A model generated the notes under the pieces. That model was not told the origin of the DNA and made no database searches. It was given only the letters and a program-made list of their open reading frames with translations. Of a stretch of DNA of 64,000 bases, positions 1 through 11,621 are shown one piece after another. Source of the DNA: Microbulbifer sp. THAF38. Its GTDB lineage: Bacteria; Pseudomonadota; Gammaproteobacteria; Pseudomonadales; Cellvibrionaceae. Location of the stretch: NCBI RefSeq assembly GCF_009363535.1, contig NZ_CP045369.1, positions 1,375,001 to 1,439,000 on the forward strand, read 5' to 3'. A program made the translations under genes and the position numbers. Within the stretch, counting starts at the first letter, position 1. The number at the start of each line of letters is the position of its first letter.

Positions 1-1083
<1,083 letters not shown>

Positions 1084-1287
1084 ATACAACAGAGATGGTT
1101 ACTAACGACTAGCTAAGCTAGCGGATTGTGAGCAAGAGACATACAATCGCTTGCGGTGTATTACTACAGATTTTTTCACCGACCTTATTTGGGTTGACTG
1201 TTAACTGAGAAAAACTCAGTGGCAAACGGACAGTCAAACGGCAGCGCAGGGCAAACGCCCATAAGACCAAGCCAACCCAAGCCAGTT
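1084..1287 (+). other. 23S-5S internal transcribed spacer
   Basis: This spacer separates 23S and 5S rRNA and holds no tRNA. A short perfect hairpin (ACTGAG, six A, CTCAGT) lies at 1203-1220 and could be part of a processing site; that role is inferred. Nothing else recognisable is present. Confidence 0.7.
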
Positions 1288-1406
1288 TGCCTGACGACAA
1301 TAGAGTTGTGGAACCACCTGATCCCTTGCCGAACTCAGAAGTGAAACGCAACATCGCCGATGGTAGTGTGGGGTCTCCCCATGTGAGAGTAGGTCATCGT
1401 CAGGCT
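1288..1406 (+). rRNA. rrf: 5S ribosomal RNA
   Basis: A complete 5S rRNA of about 119 nt. The ends pair through TGCCTGACG and CGTCAGGCT. The internal conserved blocks GCCGAACTCAGAAGTGAAAC and GCCGATGGTAGTGTGGGG are intact. It is the last gene of the rRNA operon and is followed 12 bases later by a strong terminator. The exact ends are estimated from the closing helix. Confidence 0.96.
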
Positions 1407-1417
1407 TCTAATCCGAA

Positions 1418-1447
1418 AGGGCCACCCAATGGGTGGCCCTTTTTTTA
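1418..1447 (+). terminator. Rho-independent terminator of the rRNA operon
   Basis: A perfect 10-bp stem, AGGGCCACCC pairing with GGGTGGCCCT around a loop of three bases (AAT), runs straight into seven T residues. It ends the 23S-5S transcript. Confidence 0.93.
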
Positions 1448-2276
1448 TGTGCGAAAAAATAGTTAATAAAAATAATAAAAGCAGAAAATAAAAAATAGAG
1501 TTGGAAGAAAAGTGTGCTCTGGAGGAAAAATAAAACTCCGGCCAACCTCCAACCGAATTTTTACTCGCAACACTCCCGCCGAAAAATCCAACTCTACGAA
1601 AACCCCAGAAAAACACAAAGCTTCCACAAAAGTTCGAACGGCTTCCAATCCTTTAAACAAGGTGTTTTTCTCAATATTTACGTAAGGTAAAAAATAAGAA
1701 ATACAGAAAAATACGCCACGTTATTTAATCCGCATCTCACATACCGCAAAAAATTACTCCGAAATTAAAAATTAATTTCCAGTACATAAAAACCCTTGCA
1801 CTAAAAAAACTGACACAGAAATACCAATAAAAAGTCCGGTGATTTTTTGCACGTTTTGGTGATCCCGAGCAACCACGGGCCCTGGCGCGGATATACCGCA
1901 GTTATACACAAGTCTATCCAGGCTTTCTGTTAGTAAAGCAAGCCTGTGCTGATTCATAGGGCTCTTATAAGAAATTTTTTGACCTAAATCTCATCCTGAC
2001 CATATTTTTGTGGAACAGTCGTACGGTATAGGCATAAAGAACTTGATTTTATTACAGCGATTCAGGATAGTCGCTCGTTGCATTTTCTTGTGTGTTGAAG
2101 AGTTTTTTAACTGCTCTTATGCAAAACACGACAGACGTACCTTAAGGCTTCTCACTCGCAAGAGTGGTAGACGATAGCTAAAGACGTGTTCAGCCGTGTC
2201 GAGGAAGACTGTACATACCCAGTTGGACAACAAAGGCTGTTGCCATTGGGCGCTAAAGATATTGAAGGATAGTTAG
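1448..2276. other. Long AT-rich intergenic region, no gene seen
   Basis: About 830 bases between the rRNA terminator and the Big-1 lipoprotein. The first 400 bases are strongly AT-rich. Short minus-strand frames here overlap the 5S terminator or lack ribosome sites, so I do not call them. A DnaA-box-like TTATACACA occurs near 1908 but single copies are expected by chance. The last 200 bases hold several short inverted repeats and could form a structured 5' leader for the downstream gene. I found no promoter I would defend. Confidence 0.5.
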
Positions 2277-4484
2277 ATGCACATTCTTACGCTGTACCAA
2301 TCAATTGCGCGATGGTTTCTATTGCTGACCATTGCAGTTTCACTGGCTGCCTGTGGTGGTGGAAGTGGTGGAAGCGATGACGATTCCACTCAGGATCCAA
2401 CTTCACCAGAAGCAGATCCCTCTTATAGCATTAATGTAGAGCTGCGTGACCTGAATACCGATGAGTTGGTTGCAAATCCCAACCCTGAAGAACCGGTACG
2501 AGTTCATGTGACGGTTAAGCGTGACAATGGTGATCCTGTTGCCTCTGATAACGTAACTGTCACAACAACTTTGGGTGAGTTGACTCCTAAAAGCGGAATA
2601 GTTAAGACCAATGATAGTGGTGTCGCTACTCTGGAACTGAGTGTTGAAGGATTGGAAATAGGAAGTGCCGGAGAGGTTATTGTTGCCTACGATAGTGTTA
2701 GTACTGATCAGGCACCTTACTCGCCTCTGCGATTCAGTATCGAAGAGCCTTCTCTGAAGCTTGGTTACTTGGATAGCAATCAGCAGTTTGTGTCGGGGAA
2801 ACTGGAGGTGCTTGCTCAGAATTTATCTTCTAAGGGTACTACGCCAGTTAGTGTCTATGTGCAAGGCCCTGACGGCAATCTTTATTCTAAGAAGATACAA
2901 GTAGAATTTTCCAGTAATTGCAGCTTGAGCCAACCAGCGGTTGCTACTCTTGATTCTCCGGTTACTACGACAGAGGGTAAGGCAACTTCCACATATACTG
3001 CGGAGGGCTGTGAAGGTCAGGATAGTATCACTGCAGCATTAGTGACTTACCCAGGTATATCCGCCAGCGGCCAGCTTACTGTAATGCCTCCAGAAGTAGG
3101 TTCCATTAAGTTTGTGAGCGCTGAGCCTGAGATAATCAATATTCAAGGTTCTGGAGGAAAGGAAACATCAGAAGTGCGTTTTCAGGTCTTCAGCAAAGAT
3201 GGCTTGCCAATGAGTGGGGTGGAAGTTAACTTCACTTTGGAAAACGGAGACGGAAACGTCAACCTTGCTAGTAGCTCTGGAACGACCGATGCTAATGGTG
3301 AAGTAATCGCTTTGGTTTCTGCTGGAAGAGTAGCGCTGCCAGTTCGCGTTAAAGCCATAATTACTGATAGCAACGGGAACAGTTCTCATACCTTTTCTAG
3401 TGATTTAGTGGTTTCAGCAGGCATTCTTGATCAGGATTCGTTCTCTTTGGCTGCTAGCGTCCTTAGAGTGAATGGTGATGCCTATGATGGTGTCACGTCC
3501 GAAATCACTATTAGGGTTGGTGACGATGACAATACAATTCCAGATGGTACCGCTATCTCTTTCAAAACTGAGTATGGACGCATTGCCGGCTACTGTACTA
3601 CTGTCGATGGGGATTGCTCAGTGGATTGGAATAGCCAGAATCCCCGAGCACCTCTGGATTATAAATTCATTGGTGATGATGGTGTGGAGCACTCTCTTCG
3701 GACTATCTTTAACACGACCTGTCCGGTTACTGGCCGAATGGGCGGCTTTCCATGTCCACAGTCGCTAGGCCAACCTTATGGCGGCCGCTCTACTATCCTC
3801 GCTTATGCGCTGGGGCAGGAAAGTTACACTGACGCGAATAGTAATGGGCAATATGACACCGGAGAAACGTTTATAGATTTACCGGAAGCATTTTTAGATC
3901 ACAATGAAGATGGGGCCTTTGGGAACCCGGGGAGTATTGGTAGTTGCTCTCCCAATTGCCCACAAGTGGCCGGTGATGAAGAGCTATTTATCCCACTAAA
4001 TAACAACGGAAAGTACGATAGTGGCAATGGTATTTATAACGGCCTTAACTGCTCTGAGGCAGCTGAAGCAGATGGTGCTTGCTCGAAAGAACTTGTCCAT
4101 GTGCGTGAAGAGCTCGTAATTCTTGTGGCAGGAAGTGAACCCTACGGAATATTTAGAACTTTAGATGATGATTATACTTCCAGTCCTGAAGTTGAAGTTG
4201 AATTAGGGGGCGCGACTCACCTTTATTTTTACCTTTCCGACCTTTACAACGGGCTCTTGCCTGAGGGTACGACCGTAAAGACTAGCTCAGAAAACTGTAA
4301 AGTTAGTCACGGTTCTGATGAGATTGATTTTGGCCCGGAACTAGTTGAATTTACTATCGTCGCGGCCAATGACGCTGAGTTGGGTCCAGAGTACGTGAAA
4401 GTTGAGGTTAACGTCCCTGCTCCAGGCGGTGATTCGGATAGCGGTGTTACTAAGACCTGGCAGTTTAAGTGTACTGTTAAATAG
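2277..4484 (+). CDS. Surface lipoprotein with Big-1-type Ig-like domains
   Basis: A 735-residue predicted lipoprotein. The signal peptide ends in a clear lipobox, L23-A-A-C26, followed by a Gly/Ser-rich linker and an acidic stretch. The body looks like consecutive bacterial Ig-like (Big-1/invasin type) modules. The best one lies around residues 280-370, with GVEVNFTLENGDGN and then TTDANGE, the usual strand pattern. Around residues 519-590 are Asp/Asn-rich loops (DANSNGQYDTGE, NNNGKYDSGNG) that resemble calcium-binding EF-hand or dockerin-type loops. A role in adhesion or as a surface scaffold is inferred. The start is ATG with AAGGAT nearby. The gene stands alone and ends at a strong terminator. 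Confidence 0.8.
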   Translation: MHILTLYQSIARWFLLLTIAVSLAACGGGSGGSDDDSTQDPTSPEADPSYSINVELRDLNTDELVANPNPEEPVRVHVTVKRDNGDPVASDNVTVTTTLGELTPKSGIVKTNDSGVATLELSVEGLEIGSAGEVIVAYDSVSTDQAPYSPLRFSIEEPSLKLGYLDSNQQFVSGKLEVLAQNLSSKGTTPVSVYVQGPDGNLYSKKIQVEFSSNCSLSQPAVATLDSPVTTTEGKATSTYTAEGCEGQDSITAALVTYPGISASGQLTVMPPEVGSIKFVSAEPEIINIQGSGGKETSEVRFQVFSKDGLPMSGVEVNFTLENGDGNVNLASSSGTTDANGEVIALVSAGRVALPVRVKAIITDSNGNSSHTFSSDLVVSAGILDQDSFSLAASVLRVNGDAYDGVTSEITIRVGDDDNTIPDGTAISFKTEYGRIAGYCTTVDGDCSVDWNSQNPRAPLDYKFIGDDGVEHSLRTIFNTTCPVTGRMGGFPCPQSLGQPYGGRSTILAYALGQESYTDANSNGQYDTGETFIDLPEAFLDHNEDGAFGNPGSIGSCSPNCPQVAGDEELFIPLNNNGKYDSGNGIYNGLNCSEAAEADGACSKELVHVREELVILVAGSEPYGIFRTLDDDYTSSPEVEVELGGATHLYFYLSDLYNGLLPEGTTVKTSSENCKVSHGSDEIDFGPELVEFTIVAANDAELGPEYVKVEVNVPAPGGDSDSGVTKTWQFKCTVK

Positions 4485-4535
4485 TTTAGCCTGATCAAGT
4501 AAGAATCTAGGTTCTTGAGCTGATTTTGACACTTA

Positions 4536-4566
4536 CCGGGCCACATAAGTGGCCCGGTTTCGTTTT
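4536..4566 (+). terminator. Rho-independent terminator after the Big-1 lipoprotein
   Basis: A perfect 9-bp stem, CCGGGCCAC and GTGGCCCGG with loop ATAA, is followed by TTTCGTTTT. It lies 52 bases after the stop codon and before the convergent gene at 4672. Confidence 0.88.
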
Positions 4567-4671
4567 GATCAGTAAATTTCAGGCTTGTCTACAGGTTGTT
4601 GTATGCAAGTAAAAGTGTGAGTGATACTTCCAACTAAGTTTGTTAACATCTTATAAATTCAAGTCCAGTGC

Positions 4672-6330
4672 TCAGAAATATTCGACAAGTTCACCCAAAT
4701 GATCGGTCAACTTATCATTTTCAGAATAGTCTACAGGGCAGGCAATCACGGAAACTGTGTGCGCTGCCAAGGCTTGTTTTAGTGTTGGTAAGAGTTGATC
4801 GCTCTCTTCGATTAAATAAGCTGTTGCGCCAAAACTTTCAGCATATTTAACAAAATCTGGGTTCTGGAAGTCGACATGGCTGTGATGCTTGAGCTCTAGA
4901 TCCATTTTCCATTTGATGAGCCCATAGCTGCTATCAACAAAAATTAAAATAACAATGGGAATACTCTCACGGATTGCGGTTTCAATTTCTTGAGAGTTCA
5001 TCATAAAGCTGCCGTCACCCATCACCGCGAGTACCCTGCGCTCAGGATAGGCGAGCTTGACACCAATAGCGCCGGGTAGGGCAAAGGCCATGGTGGCAAG
5101 CCCGTTGGAGATCAGACAGGTATTGGGCTTGTATGCTGGATACAGGCGTGCCATCCACATCTTCACTGCACCGGTATCGGTGAGCACGATATCATCTGCC
5201 TCCATAGCTTCCCGAATATCTGCAACAACCCGTTGGGGTTTCATTGGGCAGGCATTAGACGCCTTACCGTTGTCAATCTCTTTGCTGAGTAGTTTTTGTA
5301 TTTTGAAATCTTCGCTAGTCAGATTTGGCTTGGCTTTTACATGTTTGGTTAATTCTTTTAGGGAAAGGGTTATATCTCCTTCTATACCTTGTGCGATATT
5401 GAAATTGGCATCGACTTCCGCTGGAAAATTATGAATGTAGATGATTTTTTTGTCCGCCCTTGGATTTATACGTGCTGGTGGCATCTCCTGGAGTTCATAG
5501 CCTATACAGACAACAACGTCGGCGGTATCAAAGCCAAAATTGGCATAGTCGTGGACCATAAAACCCATCACACCCAGCGAGTTTGGGTGATTCTCTGGCA
5601 TGGTACCCTTTCCATGAAATGTGCTGGCTACTGCTACATTTAAAGCCTCAGAGAATTGAACCAAAGCCTCCTGAGCATTAGCTCGGGCCGCCCCATGACC
5701 AACAAGAACAATAGGTCTTTGCGATTGGTTTAATATTTTTGCCGCACTCTTGATTTTCTCCATAGATGGAGCGGGGTTCTGCATGGTGTTAACAGGCAGT
5801 GGATGTTTATTAGTGGAAACTTCTATAGCCGCTATGTCTTCTGGAACACATAAGTAACAGGCTCCGGGTCGCTCCTCTTGAGAGATCTTGAATGCTGCAC
5901 GTACCAGTTCGGAGGTGGACTCTGGATTTATGATCATCTTTGATGACTTAGTGACAGGCTCAAACATCTTTACTAGATCAATATACTGATGGGTTTCTTT
6001 ATAAAGCCTATCGATACCTGCCTGGGCACTAATTGCTACGAGGGGAGTGCTATCGGCATTGGCATCGGCCACTCCCAGTAGGAGATTGATGGCTCCCGGA
6101 CCAAGGGTTGCACAACACACGCCAGCTTTGCCTGTAACCCGGCCATACATATCTGCCATAAAAGCGGCAGCCTGTTCCGAGCGGGCAAGGATAAATCGTA
6201 AGCGGGAGCCATTTATGGCATCGATAAAGAGAATATTTTCTTCTCCGGGAATTCCAAATATAAATTCAACCCCTTCATTCTCAAGGCAGGAAACCACCAG
6301 TTCTGAAACATTTGTTAGAGTGTTATTCAT
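4672..6330 (-). CDS. Acetolactate synthase-like TPP enzyme, large subunit
   Basis: A 552-residue thiamine-diphosphate enzyme of the acetolactate synthase (IlvB/AlsS) superfamily. The N-terminal pyrimidine-binding domain has GIPGEEN and the cofactor-activating glutamate E52 in RSEQAAAFMADMYGR. A central domain follows. The C-terminal pyrophosphate domain carries GDGSFMMN, with the second metal ligand probably the Asp of VDSSYG. GIPGEEN is typical of single-subunit relatives of the biosynthetic enzyme. No small regulatory subunit gene (ilvN/ilvH) is adjacent, so a catabolic or other carboligase role is more likely than valine synthesis. The exact substrate cannot be fixed from sequence. It is divergent from the gene at 6576. 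Confidence 0.82.
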   Translation of the reverse strand: MNNTLTNVSELVVSCLENEGVEFIFGIPGEENILFIDAINGSRLRFILARSEQAAAFMADMYGRVTGKAGVCCATLGPGAINLLLGVADANADSTPLVAISAQAGIDRLYKETHQYIDLVKMFEPVTKSSKMIINPESTSELVRAAFKISQEERPGACYLCVPEDIAAIEVSTNKHPLPVNTMQNPAPSMEKIKSAAKILNQSQRPIVLVGHGAARANAQEALVQFSEALNVAVASTFHGKGTMPENHPNSLGVMGFMVHDYANFGFDTADVVVCIGYELQEMPPARINPRADKKIIYIHNFPAEVDANFNIAQGIEGDITLSLKELTKHVKAKPNLTSEDFKIQKLLSKEIDNGKASNACPMKPQRVVADIREAMEADDIVLTDTGAVKMWMARLYPAYKPNTCLISNGLATMAFALPGAIGVKLAYPERRVLAVMGDGSFMMNSQEIETAIRESIPIVILIFVDSSYGLIKWKMDLELKHHSHVDFQNPDFVKYAESFGATAYLIEESDQLLPTLKQALAAHTVSVIACPVDYSENDKLTDHLGELVEYF

Positions 6331-6393
6331 AGATATTTCCTTGGCATGAAATTCGACTATCTATCAAATAAGCGGAGACTTTAGTCGAAGGCG

Positions 6394-6413
6394 TTACCAA
6401 GAATAGGTGGTAA
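6394..6413. promoter_or_regulatory. Inverted repeat in divergent promoter region
   Basis: TTACCA and TGGTAA form perfect 6-bp arms separated by 8 bases. They sit 64 bases upstream of the acetolactate synthase-like gene in the 245-base gap shared with the divergent lipoprotein. The arrangement fits an operator for a dimeric regulator. No regulator gene is adjacent, so this is tentative. Confidence 0.3.
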
Positions 6414-6575
6414 TTCATTTGTTTTGTTAAGCCGCTCCTTTTTAATGAAATTACTGTCAGAATACCAAAATAGGATCACAATTTTAGAGGGATTTTGGCG
6501 CTTATTCTTTATTTGTTAGGTTGCCTGCTAATCGCTTGTTAGGATCGCTATAAAAAGAAAAAGAGAGTTTAATTC

Positions 6576-8126
6576 ATGTGGCAGTTAAAGCTTCTATTGA
6601 GACTAATAATTTTGTTTTCTCTTGGTTGTGTCGCCGTTGGGTGTATGGAAAAGGGAGAGGAAATAACATCTAAGCAAATGCAAAGCTCTTCTTATGAGGC
6701 GGCTGCACGCATTGATGGCCGGGTAATTACTCTTCAGGAGCTAGATAGCACTTTAGAGTTGGCTTTGTATGATATAGCAGAGCAGGAATATGAATTACGC
6801 TTGAATAAACTCAATGCTTGGATAGATAAAAAAGACGGCAACAATGCATCCGGTAAAAAAATTGAGATTCTTCTGACTGCCCCTGAGCCACCGAGAATTA
6901 CTTTACCCACTGCTAATCAGAATCTTCGTGGTAGTAGGGAAGCCCCTGTTACTTTAGCCGTTTTCTGCTCCTTTCAGTCCCCACACTGTAAAGCTATACA
7001 ACCGGTTATACGTCGCCTTATGTCGACCTATAAGGGGTGGGTAAGCCAGGTACACTTTGATTTTCCACTTAAGTTTCACAGAGAAGGTCTCCGGGCTGGC
7101 ACGGCAGCACGCTGTGCAGCTGATCAAGGCAGATTTTGGGAGTACCACGATGCATTATATGTATTAACACCAGAAATTAATGGGGATACCTATTCCCAAC
7201 TAATCGGGCAGTTACAATTAGATGCTCAGAAGTTTGAAATGTGTTTATCCAGTGATACCCCCAAAGCATCTGTACTTGAAAATAGGGACTGGGCACTAGG
7301 TCTAGGGCTTAAAAATGTACCTGTTGTCTTTATTAATGGCTTTTATCTAAAAGGGCCGCGTAAATTTGAGCAATATGCCTATTGGATAGAAAAAGAGCTA
7401 CGGTCTATGGGCATAAATCCAAAAGAAACCTATGTTTGGAAAGATGATGAGACTATTGATGATCGAGATTTACCAATCACCGGTTTGTCACTTACTTTAC
7501 TGGGGGTTAGTGAATCCAGTGTAAAGAGCAAATCAAAGGCGTTGATCCAAGTAAAGGAAGCTGCGGCTAAATATTTTAATGTAGGGCAAGAATTGATAGC
7601 TGGTGCCTCCTTGCTCCGTCTTCACTCTAGTTATGCAGTTATTGAAAGCAAAGCAGGTCTGGAGAAGTTACCTTTGAAAGGGAAGGGGGGCACTGATGTT
7701 TTACAGACGCATTCCTATGAACAGAATGCTGAATTAAAGCGGCGCATTGAGCAGCCTTTGGGGCCCGGGAGCCGCCAGCTGATAGCTTCTTCAGGAGTTC
7801 TTACCTTAGGGCAGTCTTGGCTGAGTAAGCAGTTGGAGCAACGGGAAGTTCTGGAAGCCAAATTTATCGAGGCCGAATTGGAGGTTGAGGGACATCACCT
7901 GATGCGACTCGAAGGTATCACAAATAATGAGTTCTTCACCGCCCTGGGTTTTCAAGAGAATGATGTCCTAATGAGAGTTAATGATAGCTGGGTACATAGT
8001 GGTCAAAATAACCTATGGGATGCTCTTACCAGCGGTCAGATTATCGATGTAGCTTTTATGCGAAAGGGGTTGCCCCAGCGAATACAATATGTTGTTGAAG
8101 AGCAGGGCTATTTTGAGAAAGATTGA
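6576..8126 (+). CDS. Lipoprotein fusing SurA-N-like, DsbA-like and GspC-like (HR+PDZ) domains
   Basis: A 516-residue protein with an unusual domain order. A membrane-targeting N-terminus ends in a probable lipobox at C23. Residues about 44-90 (ARIDGRVITLQELD and a charged helix) resemble the SurA N-terminal chaperone segment. Residues about 105-290 form a DsbA/thioredoxin-like domain. Its active site reads C131-SFQ-S135-P-H-C138, so the usual CxxC is SPHC with the first Cys replaced by Ser. The cis-Pro loop NVPVVFING is kept. Residues about 300-375 (TGLSLTLLGV, SKALIQ, YFNVGQELIAGA) match the homology region of type II secretion protein GspC. The C-terminus (about 440-510) resembles the GspC PDZ domain. 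No other secretion genes are nearby. Domain calls come from pattern recognition; the overall function is unknown. Confidence 0.72.
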   Translation: MWQLKLLLRLIILFSLGCVAVGCMEKGEEITSKQMQSSSYEAAARIDGRVITLQELDSTLELALYDIAEQEYELRLNKLNAWIDKKDGNNASGKKIEILLTAPEPPRITLPTANQNLRGSREAPVTLAVFCSFQSPHCKAIQPVIRRLMSTYKGWVSQVHFDFPLKFHREGLRAGTAARCAADQGRFWEYHDALYVLTPEINGDTYSQLIGQLQLDAQKFEMCLSSDTPKASVLENRDWALGLGLKNVPVVFINGFYLKGPRKFEQYAYWIEKELRSMGINPKETYVWKDDETIDDRDLPITGLSLTLLGVSESSVKSKSKALIQVKEAAAKYFNVGQELIAGASLLRLHSSYAVIESKAGLEKLPLKGKGGTDVLQTHSYEQNAELKRRIEQPLGPGSRQLIASSGVLTLGQSWLSKQLEQREVLEAKFIEAELEVEGHHLMRLEGITNNEFFTALGFQENDVLMRVNDSWVHSGQNNLWDALTSGQIIDVAFMRKGLPQRIQYVVEEQGYFEKD

Positions 8127-8164
8127 AGATAGCTTAAGAGAGGTAAAGAAAGGTAAATAGTTAT

Positions 8165-8195
8165 GGGCCCACTGAGGAAGTTTTCAGGAGGGCCC
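8165..8195. terminator. Weak hairpin between convergent genes
   Basis: GGGCCC at 8165-8170 and again at 8190-8195 can pair, with partial pairing of the bases between. It lies between the convergent stop codons at 8126 and 8220. There is no T tract, so termination activity is uncertain. Confidence 0.3.
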
Positions 8196-8219
8196 AATGT
8201 TCACCGAATGGACAGCTAG

Positions 8220-9146
8220 TTATTTATCTGGATTGCCCTGCCAAAGTAGATCGGCAACGATGTTTTGGCCCTGAATACTGGGGTGGAAGCAGTCTCCACC
8301 ACCAATGTCATCTTTGCCAAACTGGAAGGTACCAGCATTTACCTCACCTTCCCCAGTATACTCGGCTATCACTTCAACACCGTTGGTGCCGTTATAGCTC
8401 TCCGCTTCCTCAACGAGAATTTCATTGTAGCGACGTTGAGCTGCAGTAATTGCGTTGTAGCGAGTGGCAAAGTCTTCTCCATTTAAACTGCCGCCATTAG
8501 TGGCTATTTTGCAAATCCCAAAGGTTGACCAAACATGTTCACAATTTACCCGGGAGTTGCTTGACTGCTTGGCTAAGCCGGCTGCTCGCAGATCCTGCAC
8601 CCTTGGTACTGAGCCTAAAAGAATGGTAGATCCATTGGGAAGACCATCGACGAGTTTATCTAAGCCTGCTTGAATTGCTGAGCGCCACTCACTTTCTGTG
8701 TATAGAGGATCATCACAGTTATTGGGATCGGTACAATCCCGGTTACAAATATCGTTTCCTCCAAGAACAACTTCGACGTGGTCGGCGATATTTGATTGGG
8801 ATAAAATTCGATCAGCCTGAACAGCAAAGTTCTTCTTTCCTCCACGCATTTCTGCCCCTGATTCAGCAGCTTTTTTATTCGCAGCCATGTTGGGTGAAAT
8901 GATCTTGTACTTATCGTAAATACTCTCAACGGAGTTTTTATCACCATCAAACCAGGAGTGTTCCGGTTGGTCTCCACCGAGGAGACAAAACAAATCCCAG
9001 AAATACTTGTTACGGGTACAGTCTGCTCCGAATGCCATGGTAATACTGTCACCAGCAGCAACGGATTTAGAAGGGGCAGCTAAAGCTGTCGGTATCGACA
9101 TAACACTTAAAACGAGTGCTGTTATAACTCCATATCTATTCCACAT
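8220..9146 (-). CDS. Secreted SGNH/GDSL-family hydrolase
   Basis: A 308-residue secreted esterase or lipase-like enzyme of the SGNH family. An N-terminal signal peptide ends near ALAAPS. Block I is GDSIT with the nucleophilic Ser, block III is GGND with the oxyanion Asn, and block V is DCFHPS with the catalytic Asp and His. Several Cys pairs fit an exported, disulfide-stabilised protein. I start at the ATG at 9146 because GGGAGAA lies just upstream on the coding strand; an upstream in-frame GTG at 9161 would place the ribosome site inside the gene. The substrate (lipid, acetylated sugar or other ester) cannot be told from sequence. It is convergent with the hybrid lipoprotein. Confidence 0.85.
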   Translation of the reverse strand: MWNRYGVITALVLSVMSIPTALAAPSKSVAAGDSITMAFGADCTRNKYFWDLFCLLGGDQPEHSWFDGDKNSVESIYDKYKIISPNMAANKKAAESGAEMRGGKKNFAVQADRILSQSNIADHVEVVLGGNDICNRDCTDPNNCDDPLYTESEWRSAIQAGLDKLVDGLPNGSTILLGSVPRVQDLRAAGLAKQSSNSRVNCEHVWSTFGICKIATNGGSLNGEDFATRYNAITAAQRRYNEILVEEAESYNGTNGVEVIAEYTGEGEVNAGTFQFGKDDIGGGDCFHPSIQGQNIVADLLWQGNPDK

Positions 9147-9387
9147 TGTATTTTCTCCCACACCGACTTTCGTCGTAGTTCATTATTGTTTTAAAACTGG
9201 ATCGGTGAACCTGTGCAGTTTAGGTTGAGGTGGAATGAGTGCCGGTGGGAATGATATCGACCGCTGGGTCAGTTTCAAATAAGTTGAAGCGTGTTGAATT
9301 TTTGTCGCCTAGAACATCGAGATTTTTTTGGTCGTAGCACCATGGAGAGGGTTATTTAGAGTCTGTTGAAAGTTGAGATCGACAATC

Positions 9388-9416
9388 TGTTCATATTCGA
9401 GAGCTTCCACTATACT
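9388..9416 (+). promoter_or_regulatory. Probable sigma-70 promoter of the thiamine operon
   Basis: A good -10 box, TATACT at 9411-9416, lies just upstream of the riboswitch, so transcription would begin near 9423 at the aptamer's 5' edge. The -35 candidate at 9388 (TGTTCA, 17-base spacing) is poor, and the call rests on the -10 box and its position. Confidence 0.45.
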
Positions 9417-9424
9417 GCGCTCTA

Positions 9425-11514
<2,090 letters not shown>

Positions 11515-11621
11515 TGCGATTCTGGGGGAGGGTAGCTCCCCCAATCTTTGTATGAGTGTGGTGGAGTAAAGGGAGTTTGCTATCGCCAGTATCTATTTGA
11601 TTTTGTGAAGATAGGTGATCT

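Noticed and set aside
1335..1660. Minus-strand frames next to the 5S gene
   Set aside because: They run through the 5S rRNA and its terminator, have low-complexity Phe/Leu-rich translations and no ribosome site.
1908..1918. DnaA-box-like TTATACACA as a sign of a replication origin
   Set aside because: One or two matches to TTATNCACA are expected by chance in 64 kb, there is no cluster, and no dnaA, dnaN, gidA or parAB genes are nearby.
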